From an uncultured Luminiphilus sp. (GTDB lineage: Bacteria > Pseudomonadota > Gammaproteobacteria > Pseudomonadales > Halieaceae), in contig CALKMV010000010.1 of NCBI GenBank assembly GCA_938091485.1, positions 1-64,000 of the forward strand: a stretch of 64,000 nt of DNA, written 5' to 3'. The stretch's first letter is position 1. The number at the start of each line of letters is the position of its first letter. A program made the position numbers and the translations under genes. Below, piece after piece: positions 28,249-38,203 of this stretch. Below the pieces are notes generated by a model. That model was not told where the DNA came from. It saw nothing but the letters and a program-made list of their open reading frames with translations, and did not search any database.

Positions 28249-28936
28249 CCGACCTCTGCTGTCACTCCGAGTGGCGTTCGCGAGGCAGTTTTACCGTCAC
28301 GCCCGGGCTCTTCTGGCGAGCCCTTCGGACGTCGCCAACCCGCTGATATTCTTCTTTATGGTCATCACGCTATTTCCACTCGGACTGGGCCCGAATCCGG
28401 ATCGTCTTGCGACCATGGCACCCGGCATCTTGTGGGTGGTGGCGCTGCTTGCCAGCTTGATGGTCAGTGCCAAATTGTTTGCCTCTGACTTTGAAGATGG
28501 CAGCCTAGAGCAGTTGGCGCTGGCGCCTTATCCCCTTGCCTTGACAGCCCTTGCTGAAGTTGCCGCTCATTGGCTTGCTACGGGCTTCATATTGGCACTG
28601 GTATCGCCCTTGTTCGGCGTCATGCTTGGGCTGCCTTGGGACGGCTTGCCGGTGCTGGTAGCCAGTCTTTTTTTGGGGACGGTGTGCCTGACGTTGATCG
28701 GTGCCCTGGGCAGCGCGCTTACGGTTAACGTCCGCAGAGGTGGTCTATTACTCTCGTTGTTGATTATTCCACTCAATGTGCCGGTGCTGATTTTCGGCAC
28801 GACGGCAGTGCGAGAGGCGGTGATCGGGGGTAATCCTGAAAGCTGGCTGGCCTTGATGGGTGGTTTGGCCCTCGGTTCACTCGTTGTGTTACCGATAGCG
28901 GTCGCCGCAGCTCTCAGGGTCTCTCTTGATAGTTGA
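28238..28936 (+). CDS. ccmB: heme exporter permease CcmB
   Basis: Start at MPSDRPLLSLRVAFARQ; polytopic, LASPSDVANPLIFF; ccm operon position. Confidence 0.93.
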   Translation: MPSDRPLLSLRVAFARQFYRHARALLASPSDVANPLIFFFMVITLFPLGLGPNPDRLATMAPGILWVVALLASLMVSAKLFASDFEDGSLEQLALAPYPLALTALAEVAAHWLATGFILALVSPLFGVMLGLPWDGLPVLVASLFLGTVCLTLIGALGSALTVNVRRGGLLLSLLIIPLNVPVLIFGTTAVREAVIGGNPESWLALMGGLALGSLVVLPIAVAAALRVSLDS

Positions 28937-29011
28937 TGGGCGTGATTCGCGATCTCCATCTGGCTAGGGTTTTAGCGTCATCGCGCGGAGTTAGGCGCTA
29001 TAATAGGTAGC

Positions 29012-29749
29012 ATGTGGACCATCATTCACAAAATGGGATCGCCACCCTGGTTTTTCCGCTTCAGCGGCGCTCTGGTGCGGTGGCTATTACCGTTGACTAT
29101 CTGCCTGCTGCTGGCGGGCGCATTCTGGGGTTTGCTCGTCGCGCCGCCTGATTTTCGTCAGGGGAACTCCTACCGGATTATTTACATTCATGTCCCTGCT
29201 GCGGTGGTGGCGCTGGCAGGGTATTACGTAATGGCGCTGGCCGGCGCCGTTAGCCTGATCTGGCGCATTAAAATGGCTGACATTACGATGCGGGCGGTCG
29301 CGCCCGTCGGCGCGGTATTGACGGCCATCGCGCTGCTCACTGGGGCCATTTGGGGAAAACCGACTTGGGGCGCCTGGTGGGTGTGGGACGCTCGTATTAC
29401 CTCGATGTTGATTCTGCTATTCCTTTATCTCGGTGTGGTAGCGCTGTTTGAAGCCTACGAGAATAAAACGGCAGCGGCGCGAGCCTGCGCGGTGCTTACG
29501 CTCGTGGGAACGGTCAATATCCCCATCATCTATAAGTCGGTGGACTGGTGGTACTCCCTTCATCAGCCTGCCTCGATTAAATTCACGGGGGAATCAGCAA
29601 TTGACTCGAGCATGCTCTATCCCCTGTTGGTGATGATTTTGGCGTTTTACTGTGTGTTTGCGGTGACGGTTCTCCTCAATATGCGAGCGGAGCTAGTTTG
29701 GACCCACCGGGAATCGGGCTGGCTAAAACAATGGGTGGGTGGCGCCTGA
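29012..29749 (+). CDS. ccmC: heme exporter permease CcmC
   Basis: 245 aa; YRIIYIHVPAAVVAL, WGKPTWGAWWVWDARITS (WWD motif). Confidence 0.96.
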   Translation: MWTIIHKMGSPPWFFRFSGALVRWLLPLTICLLLAGAFWGLLVAPPDFRQGNSYRIIYIHVPAAVVALAGYYVMALAGAVSLIWRIKMADITMRAVAPVGAVLTAIALLTGAIWGKPTWGAWWVWDARITSMLILLFLYLGVVALFEAYENKTAAARACAVLTLVGTVNIPIIYKSVDWWYSLHQPASIKFTGESAIDSSMLYPLLVMILAFYCVFAVTVLLNMRAELVWTHRESGWLKQWVGGA

Positions 29750-29961
29750 TGTATTTTGATTCAATCTCAGCGATGTGGCACATGGATGGCCATGGTGTAT
29801 ACGTGTGGTTGGCATACGCACTGACGGCTCTGCCGCTCATACTGATGGTGTGGTTCCCAATCCGGAGAATACGTCAGCATTGGCGGTGGTTGCTGGCTGA
29901 GCAGCGGCGCCTTGCGGCTCTTTCCGGGGATCGATCGAGTGACGCGGAGTCGGCTGTCTAA
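29749..29961 (+). CDS. ccmD: heme exporter protein CcmD
   Basis: MYFDSISAMWHMDGHGVYVWLAYALTALPLILMVW; TGATG overlap with ccmC. Confidence 0.88.
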   Translation: MYFDSISAMWHMDGHGVYVWLAYALTALPLILMVWFPIRRIRQHWRWLLAEQRRLAALSGDRSSDAESAV

Positions 29962-30413
29962 TGCATCCAGTGCGCAAACAGCGATTGATTCTGGTCAGCT
30001 TGTTAGTGGTGCTTTCTAGTGCTGCCATTGGTTTGGTGACTTTTGCGCTGCGCGACAACATTAATCTGTTCTATCCCCCGGCGGATGTGGTGGCAGGAAA
30101 GGCCCCGACAGACCGTAGCATCCGATTGGGCGGTATGGTGGTTGAGGGCAGCATCGAGCGGAGTGAGACAGATCTGGACACAACGTTCTGGGTTACGGAC
30201 TACGAGGCCTCGGTTGCCGTACGCTATAGCGGTATTCTTCCTGATCTCTTTGCCGAGGGGGAAGGGGTGGTAGCTGAAGGTATGCTTAACGAGTCCGGCA
30301 TGCTGGTTGCGAGTCAGGTTCTGGCCAAGCACGATGAGAATTACATGCCTCCCGAGGTCGCCGCTGCGCTCGAGGGTAAGTCAGCGCCTGCTCAGAAGCC
30401 CGTTCTCCCATGA
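29961..30413 (+). CDS. ccmE: cytochrome c maturation heme chaperone CcmE
   Basis: 150 aa; VRKQRL N-terminus, LGGMV, VLAKHDENYMPPEV with heme-binding HDENY. Confidence 0.96.
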   Translation: MHPVRKQRLILVSLLVVLSSAAIGLVTFALRDNINLFYPPADVVAGKAPTDRSIRLGGMVVEGSIERSETDLDTTFWVTDYEASVAVRYSGILPDLFAEGEGVVAEGMLNESGMLVASQVLAKHDENYMPPEVAAALEGKSAPAQKPVLP

Positions 30414-32389
30414 TTCCCGAACTTGGCCATGTCTCGCTGATCATTGCCTTTGTGCTGGCGATTGGTCTTGCTGCGGTGCCAATGTGGGGTGCGCTGCGTC
30501 GCGATATCGCTGCTATGAACACCGCGCCTTCTTTGGCGGTAGGTGTCACGGTGTTCGTCGGTATCGCGTTTGCTCTTTTGGCCGTCAGCTTTTTGCAGGA
30601 TGATTTTTCGGTGGCCGTGGTGGCCGCCAATTCCAACAGTCTTCTCCCGCCTATTTTTAAGTTTTCGGCCGTATGGGGTAATCACGAAGGCTCCCTGCTT
30701 TTGTGGGTCCTCATACTCTCCGGCTGGATGACCGCCGTAGCCTATTTCAGCCGAGGGTTGCCGCTGGTGATGGTCGCCCGCGTACTCAGCGTCATGGGTA
30801 TGGTGGCGGTGGGTTTTCTGGCTTTCTCGCTATTGACTTCGAATCCTTTTGAGCGTTTGTTGCCCAATACTCCACTTGATGGGAATGATCTGAATCCGCT
30901 GCTTCAGGATCCCGGGCTCATCATTCACCCCCCCTTGCTCTATATGGGTTACGTTGGCTTGTCTGTGCCTTTTGCCTTTGCGATAGCGGCCTTGATGGGC
31001 GGCCGTTTGGATGCGTCATGGGCGCGATGGTCAAGACCCTGGACCAACGTAGCGTGGGGATTTCTCTCGCTTGGCATCATGCTGGGGAGCTGGTGGGCCT
31101 ATTACGAGTTGGGTTGGGGCGGATGGTGGTTTTGGGACCCCGTCGAGAACGCCTCTTTCATGCCGTGGCTGATGGGAGCGGCCCTTGTTCATAGCTTGGC
31201 GGTGACAGAGAAGCGGGGTGTGTTTCGCTCGTGGACTGTATTGCTCGCCATCTTTGCTTTCTCCCTGTCATTGCTGGGCACTTTTTTAGTGCGCTCAGGC
31301 GTGCTGACCAGCGTCCATGCATTTGCTGCTGACCCTGAGCGTGGGCTTTTCATTCTGATTTTTCTCGCGCTCGTCGTGGGTGGCTCGCTCTTGCTCTACG
31401 CCCTGAGAGCGCCTTCTGTTGCCAGTCGCGTCGCCTATGGTGCTGTGTCTCGTGAGTCCCTGCTCATGGTCAATAATCTGGTGTTCATAGTGTCTACTGT
31501 TGTTGTGCTTCTGGGCACGCTGTTCCCTCTGATCATGGACGCGTTTTCTCTGGGTAAATATTCGGTCGGGCCTCCTTACTTCAATGCCGTTTTCGTGCCA
31601 TTGATGGCCCTGCTGATGCCGTTTATGGCTGTCGGACCCCTGTCCCGTTGGCGAGAAGACTCTGCTCGTCGCTGGCTACATGAGCTACTGGTTCCCGGTC
31701 TTGGGGTGATGGTTGTGGCGGCTTTGCTCGGTTTGCTTGGGAAGGCCGCGTTTAACATTTGGATTGCCATGGCGGTGCTGCTATCTGGATGGGTGGCGCT
31801 TGGCGTGATCAAAGATGGTTGGCGGCGCCTCAGCTCGGGCATGACGAGCGGGCTGCAATGGCGTCGGCTCTCTCCCAGTTTCCTGGGCATGGCACTGGCT
31901 CATCTCGGGTTTGCTGGAGTGGTGCTGGGTGCAGTTGTGGTAACTCAGGAAAGCGAAGAGCATGATTTAAGAATGGCGCTGGGGGACTCAGAGCTTCTGG
32001 GGGCCTACCGCTTCGAATTGCAGAGCCTTGGGCAGCAGGCGGGCCCCAACTATCTTGCAGACCAAGCGGTATTTGAAGTGAGCCGCAACGGTGAACCCAT
32101 CGCAATATTGGTGCCGGAAAAGCGTCGATATTTTGCCAGCGGTCAGATCATGACAGAGGCCGCCATCGATGCGAGTCTGTGGAGGGATCTTTACATCGCT
32201 CTGGGAGAGCCAATTGGCGACAACGCGTGGGCCGTCCGCCTGCAATATAAACCCATGGTGAGGTGGCTGTGGTTGGGCTCGCTGATGATTGGTTTTGGCG
32301 CCTTGGTCACCGTATTTGACCGGCGTTACCGATCGCAGGCTGTCCGCAATCCGGTGCCACAAACCGGAGCTAAAGCGGTTGCAAGCTAA
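30410..32389 (+). CDS. ccmF: heme lyase CcmF/NrfE family
   Basis: 659 aa; WGNHEGSLLLWVL, WGGWWFWDPVENASFMPW. Confidence 0.96.
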   Translation: MIPELGHVSLIIAFVLAIGLAAVPMWGALRRDIAAMNTAPSLAVGVTVFVGIAFALLAVSFLQDDFSVAVVAANSNSLLPPIFKFSAVWGNHEGSLLLWVLILSGWMTAVAYFSRGLPLVMVARVLSVMGMVAVGFLAFSLLTSNPFERLLPNTPLDGNDLNPLLQDPGLIIHPPLLYMGYVGLSVPFAFAIAALMGGRLDASWARWSRPWTNVAWGFLSLGIMLGSWWAYYELGWGGWWFWDPVENASFMPWLMGAALVHSLAVTEKRGVFRSWTVLLAIFAFSLSLLGTFLVRSGVLTSVHAFAADPERGLFILIFLALVVGGSLLLYALRAPSVASRVAYGAVSRESLLMVNNLVFIVSTVVVLLGTLFPLIMDAFSLGKYSVGPPYFNAVFVPLMALLMPFMAVGPLSRWREDSARRWLHELLVPGLGVMVVAALLGLLGKAAFNIWIAMAVLLSGWVALGVIKDGWRRLSSGMTSGLQWRRLSPSFLGMALAHLGFAGVVLGAVVVTQESEEHDLRMALGDSELLGAYRFELQSLGQQAGPNYLADQAVFEVSRNGEPIAILVPEKRRYFASGQIMTEAAIDASLWRDLYIALGEPIGDNAWAVRLQYKPMVRWLWLGSLMIGFGALVTVFDRRYRSQAVRNPVPQTGAKAVAS

Positions 32390-32933
32390 GAAGTTCATAC
32401 CACTTCTGGCCTTTGTGGTGCTCGCTGGTTTACTTTTCCGGGGTCTATCGATCGATCCTAGCGAGCTACCGGCTGCGAGGCTGGGGCAGCCTTTCCCTGA
32501 ATTCAGTCAGCCAGAGCTCTCCACTGGGCGAGAGGTGTCTGTTGAGGCGTTGGCAGTCAGACCGGCACTGGTTAACGTGTGGGCTACTTGGTGCTATTCC
32601 TGCCGGGTGGAGCATCCCTACCTGATTGCCCTTGCGCAGCAGGGGGTGCCTATTTATGGATTGAATTACAAAGATGATTCTGCCAAAGCGCGAGAGTGGC
32701 TCACGCAGCTTGGCGATCCGTATCAATTGAATATTGCCGACGTTGAGGGGTCAGTGGGCCTCGACTTGGGTGTCTATGGCGCGCCGGAAACCTATGTTTT
32801 GGACGCCGATGGTGTGATTGCTCATCGGCATGTCGGCGTCTTGAGTGAGGAGGTGTTTCAGCGGGATTTTAGTCCTTGGTTTTCGCTGGGGGCCTCCTTG
32901 AGTGAGATCCATGGCGAGGTGGGAGTGGAGTGA
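32379..32933 (+). CDS. ccmG: thiol:disulfide interchange protein DsbE/CcmG
   Basis: Likely TTG start LQAKKFIPLLAFVVL; WATWCYSCRVEHPYL thioredoxin motif, YGAPETYVLDADG. Confidence 0.9.
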   Translation: MQAKKFIPLLAFVVLAGLLFRGLSIDPSELPAARLGQPFPEFSQPELSTGREVSVEALAVRPALVNVWATWCYSCRVEHPYLIALAQQGVPIYGLNYKDDSAKAREWLTQLGDPYQLNIADVEGSVGLDLGVYGAPETYVLDADGVIAHRHVGVLSEEVFQRDFSPWFSLGASLSEIHGEVGVE

Positions 32934-33406
32934 CAGTCGCGATGAGGGCGGTGATTTTTGTGTTGCTGTGTTGCTCGCCGTGGGGAGCCTCAAGCACGTG
33001 GGCGGTAATTGAAACTTACGAGTTCTCTTCGCCGGATCTAGAGCGCCGTTATCACGCTCTCAGCCAGGAGTTACGTTGTCCAAAGTGCCAAAACCAGAAT
33101 ATTGCTGACTCCAATGCGCCGATTGCAAGGGATCTTCGCGTTGTCTTGTATGAGCAGTTGCAGGCCGGTGCTTCAGACGACGAAATCTTAGCATTTATGG
33201 TCGCTCGTTACGGTGAGTTCGTGCGCTATCGGCCCGGGATGGATCGCAATACGGTCTTGTTATGGGCCGCGCCAGGATTATTGTTAGTGCTGGGAGCGAT
33301 GGGCCTCTTTGCACACTTCAGGCAGAGATCCTCGCAGGTCCACGCGGCCCTTACCGACAGTGAAAAGTCTGAGATAGAGCGACTGCTGCAGGAGCCGCGG
33401 GCTTGA
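32930..33406 (+). CDS. ccmH: cytochrome c maturation protein CcmH
   Basis: 158 aa; LRCPKCQNQNIADSNAPIARDLR. Confidence 0.95.
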   Translation: MTVAMRAVIFVLLCCSPWGASSTWAVIETYEFSSPDLERRYHALSQELRCPKCQNQNIADSNAPIARDLRVVLYEQLQAGASDDEILAFMVARYGEFVRYRPGMDRNTVLLWAAPGLLLVLGAMGLFAHFRQRSSQVHAALTDSEKSEIERLLQEPRA

Positions 33407-34563
33407 GCTTACCTTTTCCGGTGTTTGCAGCGGCACTCTGGGCTGGTGCCGCTGTGCTGGTCATTTTTTTACCGCGAGTCTGGCGGCGAGGAGGATCACC
33501 CGAGACTAATGAGGATTGGTTGCGCCTTCGCCAAAGGGAGCTGGCTGCAGAGTCAGACGCGCTCAGAGAAGAAGCGGCGCTGAGATTGATCGAGGATGGA
33601 GCGGTAGACGATTCGCAACACACGTTCTCAGTGCCGCGCTACTCCGGCCGGAGGCAGGCTCTCGCGACCATGGGACTCGCAGCGATCGTTTGGTTGCTGT
33701 ACTGGCAGTTGGGGGGTTGGGAAGATGTCCAAATTGCCGACCAGCTTGGGCGCATCGAGCAGTCAGAACCTGAGGCGGTGTTAGCGCTGATTGACCGGAT
33801 GACAGCGCGTGCTGAGGCGAGGCCGAATAACGCTGACTATGCGCTATTGCTGGGTGAGTACTATCTATCTGGCAATGAACCCGCGCAAGCGTTGCGCTAT
33901 TACGACCGGCTTATTGACCTAGGCGCTACTGCTCCAGAAATATTGGGCAAGGCGGCGCAATCTGAGTTTCTAGCTTCTGGCCGGGTGCTGAATTCTCGGG
34001 CTCGGTCACGCGCTGAGCAGGCTCTTGCGGTCGACCCGATGCAGGCGGCGGCTCTGGCCACTCTGGGCATGGCGGGTTTCGAGGAGGGAGACTATCGGCA
34101 GGCGATTGTCTATTGGCAGCGGCTACGACAGCTGGAACCCCCTGGATCCCCGGGTTACGAAATGCTGGGCCAGGTGATTGAGCGGGCGAGGTTGGAGCTT
34201 GGTGAGACCGTCGCCGAAAACCCTGTGCCATCAGGTGTTGGCGTCGACGTCACTGTGTCTGGTGGCGAGGGTTTTCCAGCAGAGTCTCTGCTGTTTGTAC
34301 TCGCGCGCCCGGAGGGCGCCGAGTCGGGGATGCCGATTGCCGTGGTGCGCACAGCCGTGACGGGTTGGCCAGTGACGGTTCGTTTGGATGACAGCACCTC
34401 GATGGCCGGGCAACGCATCTCCGATTTCCAGAACGTATCAATCGAAGCTCAGATTTCAGGCAATGGTCAGCCGGGACGAGAGAACGCGGCGGCGTGGCGT
34501 GCGATCCCGTCGGTCCCGGTCGGGGAGTCCAGCCCCCTCAGAATCAGTTTGCAGATCGAATAG
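33403..34563 (+). CDS. ccmI: c-type cytochrome biogenesis protein CcmI (TPR)
   Basis: 386 aa; N-terminal TM segments then TPR region ADYALLLGEYYLSGNEPAQALRYYDR; immediately after ccmH. Confidence 0.85.
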   Translation: MSLPFPVFAAALWAGAAVLVIFLPRVWRRGGSPETNEDWLRLRQRELAAESDALREEAALRLIEDGAVDDSQHTFSVPRYSGRRQALATMGLAAIVWLLYWQLGGWEDVQIADQLGRIEQSEPEAVLALIDRMTARAEARPNNADYALLLGEYYLSGNEPAQALRYYDRLIDLGATAPEILGKAAQSEFLASGRVLNSRARSRAEQALAVDPMQAAALATLGMAGFEEGDYRQAIVYWQRLRQLEPPGSPGYEMLGQVIERARLELGETVAENPVPSGVGVDVTVSGGEGFPAESLLFVLARPEGAESGMPIAVVRTAVTGWPVTVRLDDSTSMAGQRISDFQNVSIEAQISGNGQPGRENAAAWRAIPSVPVGESSPLRISLQIE

Positions 34564-34610
34564 CCGACAATTTTCAGCATCAAACATAGTGTTGTTGGCT
34601 GGAAGTCGAT

Positions 34611-34626
34611 ACACTACATCTTGTGT
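34611..34626. promoter_or_regulatory. candidate NrdR-like box ACACTACATCTTGTGT
   Basis: 14 of 16 positions match ACACWATATATWGTGT; 64 bp upstream of the smc start. Confidence 0.45.
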
Positions 34627-34689
34627 TTTGTCCGCTTTTTGGGGCCGAAGTCGGCGCCGAGAGCCTGCAATGGGTATACGAATTAAACA

Positions 34690-37600
34690 ATGCGCCTGAA
34701 ATCCATCAAGCTGGCCGGCTTCAAGTCATTTGTCGATCCCACCACGGTTCAGTTTCCGGGCAGCATGTGTGCTGTGGTGGGCCCTAACGGATGCGGTAAA
34801 TCCAACATCATTGATGCCGTGCGATGGGTGATGGGCGAAAGCTCGGCGAAAACCCTCCGTGGCGAGTCGATGACGGATGTTATCTTCAACGGCACCACAA
34901 GCCGTCAGCCCGTCAGTCAAGCATCCATCGAGCTGATATTCGATAACACTCAGGGCAAAGTGACGGGCGAGTTTGCCGCCTACAACGAGATATCTGTGCG
35001 GCGAGTGGTGACCCGGCAGGCCCAGTCCGAGTATTACCTCAATGGCGCAAAGTGCCGCCGGCGCGATATCACTGATCTGTTTCTTGGGACCGGCCTGGGG
35101 CCACGGAGCTACGCGATTATTGAGCAGGGCGTCGTCTCCAGACTCATCGAATCAAAGCCTGAGGAGTTGCGGGTTTTCATCGAAGAAGCCGCGGGAATCT
35201 CCAAATACAAGGAGCGCAGGCGTGAAACCGAGAGCCGCATGCGGCGTACGACAGAAAATCTGGAGCGACTCACGGATTTGCGAGATGAGCTTCAGCGGAA
35301 TCTGGCGCATCTGGATCGGCAGGCCAGAGCGGCTGAAAAATATGCTGAACTGAAGGCAGAAGAGCGAGCAGTGCAGAGTGAATTGTTTGCTATTCAATGG
35401 CGCAATTTCAGTGCCTCGAGCGGTGAAGTGGCGGGTCAAATTGCAGCGCTCGACGTCAAGCGCGAGGCGGCGAAAGCCGACGTCACTCATACGCTGAGCG
35501 AGATTGAAGGCGCGCGTTCAGAGCAGAGCGAGGCGTCGGATGGGCTGAACGCGGCGCAGGAGCAGTACTACTCGATCGGTGGTGAAGTGACCCGAGTTGA
35601 GCAGGCGCTCCGCTTTGCTCAAGAGAGGCGTGGCGAGTTACAGCGCGACCTTGAGCAGACCCGCAGTAGTCTCGAGCAAACTCGACAGCACCTAGAAGGT
35701 GATCGGTTGCGACTGCGAGACTGGCAGGAACAGTTGGAGAAATCTGAACCCGAGCTAACGCAATATAGAGCCCAGGCGCGCCTTGCTGCCGAGGCCCTGA
35801 CAGCGGCTGAAAGCGCAATGCAGCAATGGTCAAAAAATTGGGATGGTTTCAATGAGCGGGCTCGCGAGCCGAGTCAAGTCGCGGAAGTGCAGCAGAGTCG
35901 TATCGCCTACCTTGAACAGGTGCTGACCAAGCTTCAGGAGCGAGTGCAGACTCAAAAGGCGGAGCTCGAGTCATTGGCCCCGGAGTCGATAGACGAGGTT
36001 TCCTCGCCACTCGCCGCCAAATTAGAGCAAGCGGATGGCGATATTGTCAGTCGGGAAGCCGAGATTGAAGCGCAGAAAAAGGCGTTGGGCGAGTCGCAGA
36101 ACGCCATCGAGCAGTCACGGCGCCAGCAAGATAACGTCCGGGCAGTGATACAAGAAACCCGCGGCCAGATTGCTTCATTGGTCGCACTGCAGGAGGCGAC
36201 ATCTGATGATCGCGAGCAGGCGGCACTGAGCGACTGGATGCAGGCCGGGAGGTTGGAATCAGACGGGACTGTCTATGCGTCGTTAGAAGTTGAGGCTGGC
36301 TGGGAGACGGCGATTGAACAGGTTTTGGGTGATGCGCTGTCAGCTCGCCTGTTATCCGAGATCGATCTGCGAGGATTGCCGGAGGTTGAGACTCTGCCAT
36401 CAGGCGCTTTTGTTGTGGACAACAAGGCGCAGTTGTCGGGAGATGTCAGTGGCACGTTGGCAGCGTACGTCAGGGGTCCGGCTAGGGTGAGGATGTGGTT
36501 GCAGTCGATACTGATTGCCCAAGACCTAGACGAGGCGCAACGGCTGTGCCGCAACCTGTCCACTGGACAGTCGGTGGTGACCCCAGACGGCCATTGGCTG
36601 GGTGCAGGGTGGCACCGACGTCGGTCAGATGCCGATGCCGCTGCGGGCATGATTGCCCGACAAGCACAATTGGACGAATTAAGGGATGGGCTGCAAGGGG
36701 CTCAGAAAGAGGCTGATGCGCTTGAAGAGCAGTTGGGGGCTTTGCTGAAGTCCAGGGTGGAGCTTGAGAAGCAGTCCTCTCGGGCGCAGCAGGCACAGCA
36801 GAACGCGATCAATGAGCGAGCGGAGTTGCTCGCAGAGCAGCGCGCGGCGGTGACCAAGATTGAGCAACAAGCCCAACGCCGAAATCGTCTCAAGCTGGAG
36901 ATTGATGAGACACAAAACCAGTACGGGCAGGAGCAGTCGCACCTCGGCGAGGCCAGGCAGCTGTTGTCGACGTCATTGGACCAGATGGAGTTGGATAGGG
37001 TTGAACGCGATCGGCTTCAGAGCGAGCGGAGCGCGTTGACTGAGCAGTTAGCGCTCAAAAGGGAGGAGTCACGAGCGGCTTCGGACGATTTGATGCGCGG
37101 TGATATGCAGAACCAAAATCTCAGCAGCCAGGTCATTACCCTCAAAGAGAATATCGGGCGAATGGAGACTCAGTTGCGTGATCTGGAATCCAGAGAGACA
37201 GAGCTAACTGGAACGCTCCCAGAGGAGGATGATCCGGACGCTGAAAACAAGGCGCTGCTTGCAGAGCTCCTAGAGCAACGTGTTACCGCAGAAGGTGCAT
37301 TAAATATTGAGAGAGCGCGTGTCGCAGAGGTTGACAGCAAGTTGCGAGAGCTTGATCAGACGCGAATGCAGCGAGAGCAGGCGGTACAGAGTATTCAGGC
37401 AGATATTGAACGTTTCCGTTTGCAAGAAGCAGAGACCTCGGTGCGACTGGAAACGCTAGCAGACGAGATTAGTAAGCGTGATGCGGTACCTCAGGAAATC
37501 GCGTCAGCACTGCCTGAGGATGCCAGCGAGTCAGAATGGCAGGCTAAGGTCGAGCGGGCAGCTGCGCGGATCAACCGGCTTGGGCCTATCAATCTGGCCG

Positions 37601-38193
37601 CTATCGATGAGCACGCAAAGGCGTCTGAACGAAAACAATACCTCGACGCACAGAACGATGACCTTGAGGCGGCGCTAGACACCCTGCGATCGGCGATCCG
37701 TAAAATAGACAAGGAAACGCGACAGCGTTTTAAGGATACCTTCGATCAGATTAATACCGGTTTTGCCGAACTGTTTCCGCGGGTATTCGGAGGAGGCACC
37801 GCCTGTCTGGAGATGACGGGGGATGATTTGCTGGATACGGGTGTGGCGATTTTTGCGAGGCCGCCGGGCAAAAAAAATTCCACCATCCACTTACTGTCTG
37901 GGGGCGAAAAGGCGATGACGGCGATCGCGCTGGTGTTTTCAATCTTCCAGCTCAACCCGGCGCCCTTTTGCATGCTGGATGAGGTTGACGCGCCGCTAGA
38001 CGATGCCAATGTCGGTCGCTACGCCCGTATGGTCCGGGAGATGTCTGAGAAGGTTCAGTTTGTCTTTATCACGCATAACAAGATCACGATGGAGGCTGCA
38101 GATCAGCTGATGGGGGTCACCATGCAGGAGCCGGGAGTCTCTCGCCTCGTGACCGTTGACGTGGAAGAGGCCGCGCAGCTGGCCGCCAGTTAG
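34690..38193 (+). CDS. smc: chromosome segregation protein SMC
   Basis: 1167 aa; VVGPNGCGKSNIIDAVRWVMGE, long coiled coil, HLLSGGEKAMTAIALVFSIF, CMLDEVDAPLDDANV. Confidence 0.97.
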   Translation: MRLKSIKLAGFKSFVDPTTVQFPGSMCAVVGPNGCGKSNIIDAVRWVMGESSAKTLRGESMTDVIFNGTTSRQPVSQASIELIFDNTQGKVTGEFAAYNEISVRRVVTRQAQSEYYLNGAKCRRRDITDLFLGTGLGPRSYAIIEQGVVSRLIESKPEELRVFIEEAAGISKYKERRRETESRMRRTTENLERLTDLRDELQRNLAHLDRQARAAEKYAELKAEERAVQSELFAIQWRNFSASSGEVAGQIAALDVKREAAKADVTHTLSEIEGARSEQSEASDGLNAAQEQYYSIGGEVTRVEQALRFAQERRGELQRDLEQTRSSLEQTRQHLEGDRLRLRDWQEQLEKSEPELTQYRAQARLAAEALTAAESAMQQWSKNWDGFNERAREPSQVAEVQQSRIAYLEQVLTKLQERVQTQKAELESLAPESIDEVSSPLAAKLEQADGDIVSREAEIEAQKKALGESQNAIEQSRRQQDNVRAVIQETRGQIASLVALQEATSDDREQAALSDWMQAGRLESDGTVYASLEVEAGWETAIEQVLGDALSARLLSEIDLRGLPEVETLPSGAFVVDNKAQLSGDVSGTLAAYVRGPARVRMWLQSILIAQDLDEAQRLCRNLSTGQSVVTPDGHWLGAGWHRRRSDADAAAGMIARQAQLDELRDGLQGAQKEADALEEQLGALLKSRVELEKQSSRAQQAQQNAINERAELLAEQRAAVTKIEQQAQRRNRLKLEIDETQNQYGQEQSHLGEARQLLSTSLDQMELDRVERDRLQSERSALTEQLALKREESRAASDDLMRGDMQNQNLSSQVITLKENIGRMETQLRDLESRETELTGTLPEEDDPDAENKALLAELLEQRVTAEGALNIERARVAEVDSKLRELDQTRMQREQAVQSIQADIERFRLQEAETSVRLETLADEISKRDAVPQEIASALPEDASESEWQAKVERAAARINRLGPINLAAIDEHAKASERKQYLDAQNDDLEAALDTLRSAIRKIDKETRQRFKDTFDQINTGFAELFPRVFGGGTACLEMTGDDLLDTGVAIFARPPGKKNSTIHLLSGGEKAMTAIALVFSIFQLNPAPFCMLDEVDAPLDDANVGRYARMVREMSEKVQFVFITHNKITMEAADQLMGVTMQEPGVSRLVTVDVEEAAQLAAS

Positions 38194-38203
38194 GGATTGC
38201 CGC

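Noticed and set aside
34577-34592. Second NrdR-like box
   Set aside because: Only 11/16 matches and non-standard spacing; kept only as a weak companion to the 34611-34626 site.
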